Notes under the pieces: model-generated | What the model saw: the letters and a program-made list of their open reading frames with translations, nothing else | Databases searched by the model: none | What the model was told of the DNA's origin: nothing | Part shown: positions 43,142-55,573 of the stretch, piece by piece | Layout of the letters: each line of letters opens with the position of its first letter | How positions within the stretch are numbered: position 1 is the stretch's first letter | Translations under genes and position numbers: made by a program | NCBI GenBank assembly: GCA_022702545.1 | Contig: JAHRBC010000002.1 | Span: 8,742,001-8,806,000 of the forward strand | Length of the DNA: 64,000 bases | Direction of reading: 5' to 3' | Origin: Phycomyces nitens | Lineage: Eukaryota; Mucoromycota; Mucoromycetes; Mucorales; Phycomycetaceae

Positions 43142-43877
43142 CTAGCCGTTTCTACCTGGTTGCTTGCTGCTATTTGGATGGAATATTTTTCTACATAAAA
43201 AATACCTGCAAAAATATGAATATCCAGCGATTTTTTGGGCTGCGGGAGTGTTCTGTAAAAGATAAAGAAGTGTTAATGATATGGGGTACAAAGAGAAAAT
43301 TTTTGTGTGTCAAAAGATACTTACATTGCAAGAGATGGGCAAGAGTGGGCAAAGGGGACTTGAATTGTAAGGCTGGATGGGCTGTGTGGCGGGTTTAACT
43401 ATAAAAAAGAGAGTAAAAATTAATATGGGTGAACAGAGTGATAATATATTTAATTTACATACCAGGAGCCAAATTGGTTATCAAAGTAGGGGGCATGGTG
43501 TGCAAAGGAAGCCCAAGTGAGTCTATAAAACACATAATAATAATTATTAATAAATAGTCTGAATAATATTTTAGATAAGCAAAAAGAGATTTATAAAGAA
43601 TATTACCTTTATGATTACAATTGCGAATAATGGAGGAGGCCAATGGCGTGAATAGAAAGGGCAGTCTACAATGGAATAGAGTCAGAGAGGGAACAAGTAT
43701 GATTGAAAGAAAAAAAATTACCTGGTGCCAATGGCATCCCTATATAAGTTGTTTGGCCAATCTAAAAGAGAAAGTGAAAATAATTTTTATCAAGATGATG
43801 GTACCAGTGAATGCGGCCAGTGAGTATTTGTCTGGATGGCCATTGTGGAAAGGATGAGTTGCAATGGGAGCGCACAT
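43142..43877 (-). CDS. E4 micro-exon gene, about 138 aa predicted
   Basis: Exons on the minus strand: 43805-43877 (73 nt, ATG at its first base), 43722-43761 (40), 43607-43665 (59), 43463-43522 (60), 43325-43398 (74) and a last exon from 43252. Lengths of the first five equal those of E2 and all introns are GT-AG. The frame is open throughout. If the last exon is terminal, it reads to TAG at 43142-43144; E2 has a possible splice donor after 47 nt, at the position matching 43206. Differences from E2 are mostly conservative or silent, which supports a real protein. It is rich in Pro, Ser, Thr and Cys, with no recognised domain or membrane segment. Its promoter was split from the accessory gene by E3. 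Confidence 0.65.
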
Positions 43878-44084
43878 CTATGAAAAAGAGGTTAATTTGT
43901 GTATATAAAGAGGTATAAAAAATGTCTTACCAGAGAAAGGCGCCAATATCAAAAAAGCAAGCAAAAGGAAAAATAAAGGGAACCAAAAAAAAAGAAGAGA
44001 GTCTGAAAAATTTTTCACCTTTGAAGCATGCTGCGGAAAGCATGATGGATTGAGCCCAAAAACAATATCAAGGCCGATTTGCAT

Positions 44085-44120
44085 CTCAGTGCTTCAAGAC
44101 AATAGAGGAACATCTTTATA
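44085..44120 (-). promoter_or_regulatory. E4 micro-exon gene TATA box, cut off by E3
   Basis: CTTTATA at 44114-44120 (TATAAAG on the minus strand) matches the TATAAAG at 27728 in E2. The E3 target duplication ATA is the last three bases, so the box is preserved but everything upstream now belongs to E3. Confidence 0.55.
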
Positions 44121-44364
44121 CACTGGAAAAATGGCCCTGAATACACTGGTGGTATAGTAGCCCTGAACTGGTGTGAAAGCTAGTCTATTTTTCAACTCCA
44201 CAGTTTTCCTTTTTTTTTATTTCGAAAATATAATTTTACTACATCCTATTGGTTCGGATACAATGAGCATTAGAATATTACTTTTTATTATTATAAAAGT
44301 ATAGCAAATAAAATACATGTAACACTTGTTTCCTTTTAATAATAATATTACAAACACAAACATC

Positions 44365-47300
44365 ATGTCTTCTTCCAACAGTATTTAAAACACCAAGTGC
44401 TATTGCACTGTATGTGGTGATAATGAAGAAGGATTCACCTATGTGACAAGAAGAACTGTCCAACATCATAACAAAAGAGCCAGAGTAGATGCAGTATTCA
44501 CATCTTCAAGGGGTATTTTATTTAAAACAACAGAGTATACTTGTATATTAATATTATATTATAAATAAAGACTCTCAAAGAGAAATGATGGAAGTTGATT
44601 CTGAGTGTAAGAAATATATTTATTTAAATGTCAATGGTGTCTAACACACTATTATATTCTATATTTGTAGCTGTCATGACTTACCAACCTGGTCCCGTAG
44701 AAGAGGGCGGCCAAACAAATGTTCCTGTTTTGGAAATTGAGTCCATGCCTGCCAACGATGTCTCCATTGAGAATCGTGATGATGACAATGAGATCTCGGT
44801 TGAGAATGACGATGGCGCCAGTGATGATGAAGATGTTGTTGAGCTTGAGCTTGAGGAGTTGGATGCTGAAGGTTTGTATATAATCATTGAATAAAAGAAA
44901 AAGCCTGAAAAATTGAGTATTAATATTTTCTCTTTTTTTTTACAATAGCCCCTTTTGAAGCCCCTGGTATGCCTGAGAACCCAGTTCACAAGTTTATCGC
45001 CATCTTCATGGTCCTTTTTACATCCCACTACGTGGTTAACAAGGGTTCCATTGTCTTGATCGAGTTCATCAATGAGCTCTTGAAGATTTACGAGCAGGAT
45101 TTCCAGCTTCCAACAAGTCTTCTTGGGCTCCAAAGAATGACTGGATTTTCCGAGATATCCAAGGGAATCCACAGATTTGTAGCATGCCAAGATTGCCATC
45201 AAATCTACGATGAATGCATGACAGTTCCTCCCACCTGTGTGTTCCAGAAGCTTGGATCCAACTCTGTCTGCGGGTGTAAGTTGGTGAAGGAGTCGTCTGT
45301 TGGTGCCTTGGCCCCAAAAAGGGTGTTTGTCTATCAATCCGTCAAGCATGCTATGAAGACACTCTTTCTTCGCCCTGGCTTTGAGGCCAGAATCAGACAC
45401 TGGAACTCAGATCTCAAGATTCCACAGACAATGTGCGATGTCTACGACGGCGCCATGTGGAAGGACGTCAAGGACATCAACGGCGCCCAGTTTACAGCGG
45501 ATCCGCGCTCCCTCATGTTGGCTCTCAACATCGACTGGTTCCAACCTTTCGATGGTGTGGTGTACTCTTGTGGTGCCATTTATTTGGTCATCAATAATCT
45601 ACCTCGGGAGGAGCGATTCAAGCCAGAAAACACCATCCTCGTTGGTCTTATGCCTGGACCAAAAGAGCCAAAGTCAGAGGAGATCAACCACTACCTGGAG
45701 CCGTTGGTAGATGAGTTGAACGAGCTCTATGTTGGAATGAATATTCCAACATTTGAGAGGCCAACTGGTGCCAGTGTCCGTGCTGCACTAATGATGGTGG
45801 CGTGTGACATCCCAGCAGCAAGAAAGACCAGTGGATTCACCGCCCACAACAGCACATGCGCATGCTACAAATGCAATCATCAGTTCTCTCGTCTGGAAGG
45901 CACAACCAGTGTAGATTTCCGCGGTTTCGAGTTTGCTGAGTGGAGGCTTGCGAGTGGTGCTGAAAACTGGGTGCATGCTGAGGTGTGGAAAAGTGCAAGT
46001 ACATCCTCAGAAAGACATCAGCTGGAGGTCGAAAATGGTGTTCAATGGTGGCAGCTGCATCGTCTTGGATACTTTGATCTAGTACGTGGAACGATCATCG
46101 ATCCCATGCACAATCTCTTTCTGGGCACGGCAAAAAGAATGGTGGAAAAGTGGACTGCCAGTGGTCTGATCGTAGACAGGGATCTTCGCGAGATGCAGAA
46201 GATAGCCGAGACCATGGTACTGCCTGTTGGCTACAGCATGCTGAAGACGAAGATTGGCAAGGGGTTCCCCAGGATGAAAGCTGATGAATGGAAGTCGTGG
46301 GTATTGGTGTACTCTCCGGTTTTGCTGAAGTACGTTCTTCCACCAGCAAACTTTGCCAACTGGATCGATTTCGTGGACGCATGTCGTATTCTGGTCAAGC
46401 CAACAATAACGTATGATGATGTCGAGTCAGCTCACCTCCATCTCCAGCAATTCTGTCAATCGTGCAAAACGCTTTACCCTGCTACAATCCTCACCTGCAA
46501 TATGCACCTGCACCTCCATCTTCGCGACACCGTTCGTGATTTTGGACCCGTGTACGGTTATTGGCTCTTTGGGTTTGAGAGATTCAATGGCTTGTTAAAG
46601 AATATTAACACGAACAGAAGAGATGGGTTTGAGATGACCTATATGCGAAACTTCCTGGAAGATGCATACAAGAGTGACTATGTCAATGCCGTTTTTCCCA
46701 ATTTGAGCCAAGTCCTCTTTTCTCCTGTTCTCCAGAAACTCACGTCCACCACACCCACCATCCTCTCCTCTCCCTCTACAACCTACTGCACATTTGACTT
46801 GCAAGACTTTCTTCGACTCTCCAACGATGCAACAATTCTTGTCAAAGGCAATGAACCGCTCCCTCCGTCTGCATTTCCTCTCTTGGCCAGTAAGCCTTCC
46901 TCAATAAGTGATGTCCACTATCCTTTTTTGTTGGAGTATTACAAGAAGCAGTATGACATTCCAGACCTAGTGGACTATCGTCACGCCTCCCTCTCGCCGT
47001 TTTTCGTTGATAATCAGATTGGCAAACTGAAATCAATTGATATTCTAGGCCAAACATACGTTGGCAAGAATAGTTCTGTCAGTCATGGGTCTTTTGTCCA
47101 GGCACTGTTCCTTGGCAGATACAGCGACCATGCAAATGCATATACTGGCCAAATCCAGTATATGTTTACTCATTCCTTCATGCCACCAACCAACCAGACA
47201 ATCTGCTCAAGTCATGGAATCCAGCACACCGAGCATGTTTTTGCATTTGTCCGATGGCTTCCTCTGTCTTCAGATAGATCACGAGAAGATGATGGTGTGG

Positions 47301-47449
47301 ACATTTGCCTGCCTGAATTTTCAGATGATGACTATCAGTGCATCCTGCCTGTTCATCGCATCTTGCTTGAGGTGGCCACTGCCAAATATATAAAGAACAA
47401 TGAGACGACAACACTAGTCATTCCTCTGCCAAAAAAGCAATATGCTTAA
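44365..47449 (+). pseudogene. Transposase of E3: catalytic exon intact, nonsense codon in exon 1
   Basis: Exons 44365-44512, 44571-44606, 44671-44871 and 44949-47449 match E2 in borders and phase. The eighth codon of exon 1 is TAA (44386-44388), ahead of the zinc cluster (CYCTVC). The normal product would therefore end after seven residues. Exon 4 alone is an 826-aa open frame from MPENPVHK, with NIDWFQPFDG, CDIPAARK, DPMHNLFLG and FGPVYGYWLFGFERFNG. Initiation at that ATG could still give a protein lacking the zinc and acidic regions. So this is either an N-terminally disabled copy or a copy using an internal start. Confidence 0.7.
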
Positions 47450-47574
47450 ATAAATAAATAAAAACATCTTTCCTCCAAGGCAAACAATTTTACCTTCTAA
47501 GTATGTTATTAAGACAAACTGTAACAATCAGCTTAAGAAGAGATTTTTTTTTAATTTTTTAATTGTTTAATTTT

Positions 47575-48704
47575 TTATTCGTCATCTCTGACGGTCCACT
47601 GTGGTGGTGGGGGGAGCATGCTGTCAGGGACTGGTTTGGTCACGACACTGTGGAAGCGTCTTTCCATCAGCTGTCGAGAATTGTTGCCCAAGTCGACACG
47701 GGCATACAAGTCAACCATTTCGAGGAAATGGTTGAACTAAAAGGACAATTAGTTTCTATTTATTATATTTCAAAAACAATAAACTTGGCTGGAAAACAAT
47801 TTACCTCGTTGCTTCGCCAACTTGGGCGCTTGACGTGAACGATGCGCACACCTGGAGTCCCAGATGTCTCATCACCAGACTCGCCATCAGACATTGCTCC
47901 TTTCTGAATGAGATTGGAGCAATCCCTACCCATTGCAGCATCAATGGCAGCCTTGTTCTTGGCATAGGTAAGGCCACGGCGTTTGAGGTGCTATAGATCA
48001 ATTGGTATTAATATTACTCTTAAAACTAAGCTCTGATTAGAATATAAAACACAACTTACATCACCCTCACGAGAAGAGCGCTGTGTCTTTGCCTTTGCGG
48101 CATCCCTCTTGCTAGAAGTCTGGGACTCCAGGTGACACCGACTGCAGAAGTGGTTGTGAACCTTTTCATGGATGTCACTGTTTCGCAACCTGGGGTCCCG
48201 AGACCTTTGCACCAGGAAGGCCATTAGGTTGTCCACCAACTCTTTATTTGGACTGTCGTTGAAGAAGACCTTGGTGTTCCACCTGGGCTTCCTGTTGTTG
48301 GCCTCAATTTCGGCCTGGTCATTCAACCTGAACCTTGGCGTCCACATGTAGCCATGAATAAGTCTCTATTTTATAGCATTAAATTAGTGAATTATTATTA
48401 CTCTGTTACTTACAATCACTTCCGTGAGGTCTTTTGGTTTTGGCTCAGGAAGAATATTGCCAGTAGTGCTGACAACTGGGGCCACAGCAACAGGAACCAC
48501 TGGCCCAGCATTTGAAGGCTGACCAGTGTTGGTGTTGCCTCCAACATTGGTACCACTTTGGCCGTTCATGGTGGTATATGCTTGTTTGAGAAAGCCTATG
48601 TCGTTGCTTATTGTCAAGACAGTTTGCTTCATAGCAATTATCTCCTCCATCATCCGAGGATTCTCTGCATTGGGCTGAGGAGCGAGTGCGCGTCTGTTTG
48701 CCAT
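47575..48704 (-). CDS. E3 accessory protein, four exons, 314 aa
   Basis: Exons: 48414-48704 (291 nt), 48060-48365 (306), 47805-47990 (186) and 47575-47736 (162, with TAA). All introns are GT-AG and phase 0. It shares the E2/E4 layout: variable Gln/Pro/Val-rich first exon, NRKPRWNTKVFFNDSPNKELV, GRDCSN, an acidic DGESGDET, KRPSWRSNE and a final PQWTVRDDE. The equal exon lengths in three copies with low sequence identity point to selection on the product. Function unknown. It is convergent with the E3 transposase, with 125 bp between stops. Confidence 0.75.
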
Positions 48705-49424
48705 TGTCTAAAGAATATTAAAATAGTCAGTGTCAATTATATTATACTGTGTCTGGATTTAATATAAATGATATTCTTTACTTGTAACTAAAAAGATAAT
48801 AAGATGATGAGAACACAAAAGAGTGAGAAAGAACAAGTCAATTATACGAAAAGCATATTATATATTAATAGCCATATACATGGCTGTATCCAAAAAGACT
48901 TCTTGTAGACTATCAGAGTTGATATTGGCAATCAAAATTGTCCTTTATTAATTAACTAGTGAGTTGGTCTCTTTGGATAAAGAAAAAGACTTTGTAAAAT
49001 CAGTTTTTATATATATATACTTTGGGTTTATTCTATAACACAATTAATATTACTATTCATTTAGCTTTAAATCTATTTGTCTATATATTTTATTCTGTTT
49101 AAATTATACAGGCTCTTTAACAATAAACATTATCCATCTATCCCGAAAACCTTATTCTTTGAACCAAACGATTCTTGATAGTGTTAATTACACAGCTTTT
49201 TTTTTTCACATTGATTCTGCGCCTTTATTGTAAGCCCAAGAAAATAATAAACAGCAGACTGAAACCTAGCAAAGCATATTAATCGCTCAAGATATATTTT
49301 GGATTCCATCCATTACACCTATTCTGTCTCTATTTCAAATTCGATGTGGGCCCTTGTAATTAATCTCTCTTTTTCCCTATATCCGCGCCAATTTACTTTT
49401 CTCTTTACACTCCCATAAACACAG
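48705..49424. promoter_or_regulatory. E3 region between accessory and micro-exon genes
   Basis: This AT-rich stretch corresponds to the bidirectional promoter of E2. It ends in the polypyrimidine leader and AG acceptor (49424) of the first recognisable micro-exon. I see no ORF. Promoter assignment is by position only. Confidence 0.4.
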
Positions 49425-50353
49425 GCTGATTCCGATGCATCCTTTCCACATTGCCCATCCAGGTTAACAATCATCAGTTAAACTCTCTGTAATCTTATAA
49501 TTTATTCTGACTCTCTCTCTTTCTATCAATCTTATAGACCTCTTTGACTCACACGTCTCATTATATTATACTGTCATCGGGACCATGGTAAAAAGTCTTT
49601 TCAAATCAAAATTTTCCTTATCTGACTTTGTTTACTCTGCAATAGACCACCCCTGCCATTCACCCCATCTGCCTCTTCCATAATCTACAGCTGCTATCAT
49701 GATGGTAATGCCGTTTCTTGTTCTTTATACTTTTCTATAATATTATTTCCGTTTGCTCTTTTTATCTTATAGCCCTATTCCACCCGCATGGCCTATTATA
49801 TAGCACCATCATCAGTGCCCAGGTAAAAAAAACTTTTTTGTGTCAAAAAAAATAATTTTCTTTTCTAACGTTGCTTATTCTAATTTAGGCTATCACCATC
49901 ACTGTCCACCCCATCTGCCTCTCTCATCATCTACGACTGGTTATCATAATGGTAATGCCGTTTCTTGGCCTTTATTCTTTTCCATAATATTATTCTGGCT
50001 ATTTACTAATAATTTTCTATACTCTTAACAAGACACTATTATTGGCCGCCATATACCATCCCTCTACTATAATCACCAACTCTGTTTTTGGTATGTAAAT
50101 AAATTTTTCTATCACTCAATTCACCCATATTAATTTATTTTATCCCATCTCTAGTCAATCCAATCATACAAGATGCCATGTCACACAATTCAGCCCCTCT
50201 TTGTCCATTCTTATCCAATCTTTGCAATGTAAGTATAATATCCCTCGCATCTTGAATAGCACCCGCACTCTTGAATATATATCGCTAATATAACTTTTAT
50301 TATATCAGAACACTACCGCAACCACCTAAATTGCCGCCAGACCCTATTTTCAG
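49425..50353 (+). CDS. E3 micro-exon gene with the A-B exon pair duplicated
   Basis: Exons by GT-AG borders: 49425-49462 (ATG at 49435), A1 49538-49587 (50 nt), B1 49646-49704 (59), A2 49773-49822 (50), B2 49889-49951 (63), C 50033-50090 (58), D 50155-50228 (74) and E 50309-50353 (45). C and D align with E2/E4 at protein level (D contains SAPLCPF and LCNNT, against SSPLCPL and SCNNT in E4). The A-B unit repeats with a 235-bp period. A exons here are 50 nt rather than 40, so the simple all-exon frame hits TGA at the end of B1. Productive reading would need exon skipping, or the copy is decayed. Function unknown. Confidence 0.55.
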
Positions 50354-50937
50354 GTATTGTTCAGTAGAGAAGCACCCGATCCAAGTAGTATCAAGTAGGC
50401 TGGTAGAAGCGGCAAGGATAGACCGTAATAGTATTAGAACTCGTGTATAGAACCATTCTATTCTTTCCAATAAACACAAATATAAACCATAAACAACCTA
50501 ATAAGTACGGGATATAAAATAATTGAGAGTATATCACTGGTCGAGAGTAATAAAGAGGATACCAAAATCAATAAATAATGGGCTATCTACTGTAGGCAAA
50601 GTACCTTATACTACAGTTATGTGACTTCTCAAGGGTGTAGGCAAAGGAACCTCGCCATTCTATTTTTAATAGACTTATTGAATATAATAAAATTAAAACT
50701 GAGATTTGCATAGGTAATTCTGGTATTCACTTCAAGTTGACATATTAAGAATACTAACTCCCCTTACTAGCATCACCCCTAGTGGACTAAACACCAGTGT
50801 TTAGCGCGAAAATGCTCAGGCACCAAAGGTACCTTGTGCACTAGGCATTTGTTCACATAAACTCCAGTATATACCTTACCTTTGTCCAGGAATATACCTA
50901 CCTATATACCAGTGTATATCAAATGGTTTTCCCAGTG
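50354..50937. other. E3 right subterminal region
   Basis: 584 bp without a gene, equivalent to 28643-29189 in E2. It holds CCAGTGT and CACTAG motifs and repeated CCAGTATATA before the terminal TTTTCCCAGTG. Confidence 0.5.
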
Positions 50938-51145
50938 ATAGTCATTCAAAATGCCTATATATAACGGCCTTTTTGATATTCAACCTCTCTTACCTTTACA
51001 CCAACCCACACACACACACACACACACACACACTTACTCACCCACCCAACAAAACAGTTTTTGTATATATATTATATTTATTTTTATTTCAATTGAACAA
51101 AAACTAATAATTATAATCAAAATATACTTTACCATATTCTAGAAA

Positions 51146-52333
51146 ATGGTTAACCAAAGAAGATCGATTGCTCCTCATCCCACTCCTGCTCCTGCTCTCA
51201 CTCCTGCCAACATGGAGCAAATTGTCGAGATGCTCTCTGGAATTCAAGACAACATGACCAGAGTGGAAGATAAGGTCACCAATGTAGAAGGCGAGTTGGT
51301 GACCTCCAACACCAAACTGGTAACGATGGATGCCAGACTTGGTGTCATCATTGCTGGAACCCGTGAAGCCATTAAGGCCATTGACAATTTTGGAGAAGAG
51401 GTTCCTGCCACTGCCACCAGTGAACCCAGCAATGTTGCGGTTGTGGAGGCCATTGGTTTGGCTGGACCCAGCCATAAAACATCAGTGGAGGTCAATGTAA
51501 GCATTATATCTTATACTATATTATCAATTCATTAACTTGTTTACTATATCAGAGAAAGATCCGTGAGTTCTTGTGGGAGCCAAATTCCCATGCAAGTACT
51601 CCAGCAGAGATCTTGGCCAACACCAACAAGCCCAGGTGGAACACGGATGTTCACTTTAACGTGACTCCAAACAAGGAGTTGGTTAACAGGCTTCTTGTCG
51701 TCCTGGAGCGCAAGTTTGCTGGTGATGGGATGAGAACTAAGGATCTTCGTGATAAGCTCCACAAAAACTTCATCAACAGATGCAAACAGGAGAAGATCTC
51801 TGCTGCAGCTAAAGAAATAACGAACACACGTTCACGGAGAGCCAGACGTGCTGGTGAAGTAAGTTATCCTTGATATATTAAAAATCTATTCCAAAAATAA
51901 TAACAAGGTTATTATTAGAACCACAAGCGCCAAACAAAGGCATACAGCAGCAACATGGTTGCCATCAACCAAGAGATGGGCCGGGATTGTGCCAATGCAC
52001 TCCCCAAGGAAGCAATGTCCGGAGGAGAATCGGATGACGAAGTCTCCGAAACTGGAAGAAGACGTGTGATTCGGACCGTCCGCCCAAGTTGGAGAAGCGA
52101 TGAAGTGAGTTGTTGAGCTGATTATAAATAATATTTTAGATGACTTTAGATTACTGATGTGCAATTGATAGTACAACCGATTTATCTAAGTTGTTGATAG
52201 ATTTGTTGGTCTCCAACTTGGAGCAAACTCTCACCAGTTGCTGTCAAGGGTTTTTGGCCAAACTGTGGACGTGGCAGTCCCGTCTAATTTAAATCCCCGT
52301 CTTGCTCAGTGGGCTCTTAGAAATGGGCCTTAA
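51146..52333 (+). pseudogene. E4 accessory gene, four exons, early stop in last exon
   Basis: Exons 51146-51496 (351 nt), 51553-51858 (306), 51919-52104 (186) and 52172-52333 (162). It starts MVNQRRSIAPHPTP like E2, then a heptad-patterned segment (DNMTRVEDKVTNVEGEL) suggests a coiled coil. Exon 2 has NKPRWNTDVHFNVTPNKELV, exon 3 GRDCAN, GGESDDEVSE and RVIRTVRPSWRSDE. The sixth codon of exon 4 is TAA (52187-52189), truncating about 48 conserved residues; the old stop is at 52331-52333. It may retain partial function, as three of four exons are intact. It is convergent with the E4 transposase (125 bp gap). Confidence 0.72.
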
Positions 52334-52458
52334 TAAAATAATTTTTTTATCTCTCCATCTATTTTTTTTGACACGCGTTACGTTTTGATGACATTTATAA
52401 AGGCAATGCTATTTCTGTTCGGTTTTTTATGAAAGAGAAAAGATATTTATTTATTTTA

Positions 52459-55400
52459 TTACACGTAAAGTTTCTTTGGCAAAGGGATGACCAGCATCCT
52501 CTTTATACCATTTCGGCTTGTGTGCGTGGCAGTCGCAACTTCCAAAAGAAGGCGATGCACTGGCAAGATGCACTCATTGGTAGCAGGAGAGAAACTGGGC
52601 AAACAGATGTCAACACCTTCATCTTCGCGTGATCGTTCATAACAGACACCATTCCATCGCACAAAGGCAAAGACATGCTGGCTTTGATAGCCACGACGAT
52701 TTAAATGGACAGAGGCAGAGAGAGGCGGCGTAAACTGATGAACAAAAATATACTGTATCTGCCCAGTATAGGCGGTCTGGTTCTCACCAGTGCTGCTACC
52801 AAACAAAGCTTGTACACGAGATCCACCATTTCCAGAGCTATTGTGTCCACGATAAACTTGGCCGAGGAGATTTATCGATTTCAGCTTCACGATCTGATTG
52901 TCAACAAACAACGAAGAAGAAGTGGCATGTTGATAATGCTGGAGGGTGTCAATCTCATACGTATCCACATAGTAAGCCAACAATTGAGGATAGTCAATAT
53001 CACTCATTTTTGTGGCAGACTTTTGCAGCAGAGGAAACGCAGAGGGGGGAAGAGGCTCGTTACCCTTGATTGGGAATTCAGAATTCTCTGAAGCTTCGAT
53101 GAAATCCAGCAATCTGAACGGGCATCGTGTTGGTGTTGGTGTGGGTGTGGGTGTGGGGGTAGGGATAGAGGCAGAGGTGGAGGCAGAGAGGAGGTTCAAA
53201 AAGAGAGGAGTGAAGATGTCTTGGCTTGGAGATTGTAGAACAGCATTTACATAATCATTCTTGAATACGTCCTGGACAAAGTTTCGCATGTATGTTGCCT
53301 CAAACCCATTCTTTCCATTCGTGCTCACGTTCTTTAGCAATCCGTTGTACCTCTCGAACCCAAAGAGCCAATAGCCGTACACCGGTCCAAAATCATTGAT
53401 GGTCTTATGAAGATGGAGGTGCAGGTGCATGTTGCAGGTGAGAAGACTTGGAGGGTAAAGGCGCTCGCACTCTTGGCAGAATTGCTGAAGGTGGTGATGG
53501 GCATCGTCAACATCCTGGAAGGACACAGATGGCTTGACAATCAGGCGGCAGGCATCCACAAAGTTCATCCAACTGTTGAACTTTTGACGCAGGAGAACGG
53601 GCTTCAACACAACAGGCGAATATACCAGCACCCAAGATTTCCACTTGTCTGCTTTCATAAATGGAAATCCCCTGGCAATCTTTGTCTTTAGTGAACTGTA
53701 ATCACTTGGCAGCTCCATGGTGTCTGCTATCTCCTGCATCACAAGAAGATCGTCATTGGACAAATCACCACCAGAGATCCAGTTTTCTATCATTCTCTTG
53801 GCGGTTCCCAGGAAGAGGTTGTGCATGGGGTCCACCACAGTTGCATGGACAAGATCGAGGTATTGGAGGCGGTGAAGCTCTGACCATCGTACACCATTCT
53901 CAACTTCAAGTCCATGCCTTTCGGAAATCGTCTGGGCATCTTTCCAAAGTGTTGCATGGTGTCTGTTGTCAACTGATGTCTGAAGAGACCATTGTGAATA
54001 GTCAAATCCATGGAAATCCACCTGGTTTGACCCCTCCAAACGAGAGAACTGACGATTGCACTTGTAGCATGCATTAGTGCTGTTATGTGCCATAAACCCA
54101 CTCGTCTTCCTTGCAGCTGGGATATCACATGCCACCATCAACAATGCAGCATGGACATTGACACCAGACGGGCACTTGTAGGTCGGGATCCTTATGCCAA
54201 CAAACAACTGCTCCAGTTCATCAACCAACAGCTTGAGATAACTGTTGATTTCATCTGTCTTTGGCTCCTTGGGTCCAGGCATCAGACCGACAAGAATGGT
54301 ATTTTCGGCCTTGAACCTTTCCTCCCTAGGCAGATTATTGATTACAAGATAGATGGCACCACAGTAATAGCTGATTCCATCAAAGGGCTGGAACCAGTCG
54401 ATGTTCAGTGTCAGCATCAAAGAATGTGGATCTGCAACGAACGAAACACCACCCATGTCCTGGAGACCCTTCCACATTGCACCATCGTAGATATCGCACA
54501 TGGTGTCTACAACTTTTAACTCCTGGTTCCAGTGACGAATCTTGGTCTCAAAATCTGGGCGGAGGAAAAGGACTCTCAACGCCTGCTTGACGGACTGATA
54601 GACGTACGATCTCTTGGCAACCAAAGCACCAGATGACGATTGATTCATCAATTGACAACCACATACAGAATTGGAACCGAGCTTGGCAGAATCGCACCGA
54701 AGGGGAGCAGACCCAGCTTCCTCATACACCGTGTGGCAATCCTGGCACACAACGAATCTCTTTACACCCTTGGTCAAGGCAGTGAAACCCGTCATGCTTT
54801 GGAGACCAGAAAGGCTTGAGGGCAATTGGAAGTCCTGTCCGTAAATCGTCAAGAGTTTGTTGATGAACTCAATCAAGACAACAGCACCCTTATCAACCAC
54901 ATAACGGGATGTCAACAGAACAACGAAAATGGCAATTGCTCTGTGCACTGGGTTTTCGGGCATACCAGGAGTAGCAAAAGGGTCTATTATTTAAAAAGGA
55001 AAATTATTAACACTCAATTTTTGCTTGCTTTTGTATTGTAGCTATTCAATACTGACCTTCACTATCAAACTCCTCGACCTCAATCTCTTCAACATCGGCC
55101 TCATCATCACTGCCATCATCAGAGTTGTTGGTGATTTCGGCACCATCGCCATTGACCTCATTGTCAAGTTGATCGGCATCAACCATTTGGTCATAATCCC
55201 CAAAAGGTAAGTTGGGCTGACTGTCAACTGCCACGGATTCGGATTCAATAATCGGCATTGCTGCAAATATGGGTTAGATTAGTTTATTACTCTGCACTGG
55301 TTTTCAAATAAATATATTTTACCCTCAACGTCCAAATCCATCATATCACTTTGTGTGCCTGAGTTCAATTGAAAAATACAAGTTATTATTGCGCAGTAAA

Positions 55401-55573
55401 TGAAAATTAACACTAGTATACATACTGGTCTCAAATTCGCCAGTTTCTTCAGTTCTTGCTCTCTTACTATGGCGTTGGTAAGTACGCTTGGATACAATAG
55501 TGAATCCTTGCTGGTTATTGCTGCAATTGTTGCAGTAACAGGTGGTGGTGTTTTGTGCGGAAATAGAAGACAT
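52459..55573 (-). CDS. Transposase of E4 (Tnp2/Plavaka-like), four exons, about 970 aa, apparently intact
   Basis: Exons on the minus strand: 55426-55573, 55323-55358, 55057-55260 and 52459-54983; phases are as in E2. Exon 1 has CYCNNC and QRHSKRAR, exon 3 is acidic. Exon 4 contains CQDCHTVY, NIDWFQPFDG, LMPGPKEPK, CDIPAARKTSGF, DPMHNLFLG and FGPVYGYWLFGFERYNG. A run of Thr-Pro repeats (from GT-rich DNA at about 53130-53165) sits in the linker before the C-terminal domain, where it can vary without harm. Long stretches (for example 54550-54980) are almost identical to E1, so the two are close relatives. Confidence 0.88.

Larger units (their letters stand above)
44121..50937 (+). mobile_element. 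E3: CACTA-like element inserted in E4, 6817 bp
   Basis: It runs from CACTGGAAAAATGG (44121) to TTTTCCCAGTG (50937), with target duplication ATA (44118-44120, 50938-50940). Joining the flanks restores the sequence found uninterrupted in E2 around 27728. It carries transposase (+), accessory gene (-) and an expanded micro-exon gene (+). Subterminal ACACTGGT motifs occur at both ends. Confidence 0.93.

Noticed and set aside
43057..43398. 113-codon plus-strand ORF
   Set aside because: It lies antisense to the E4 micro-exons and crosses their introns; not conserved in E2.
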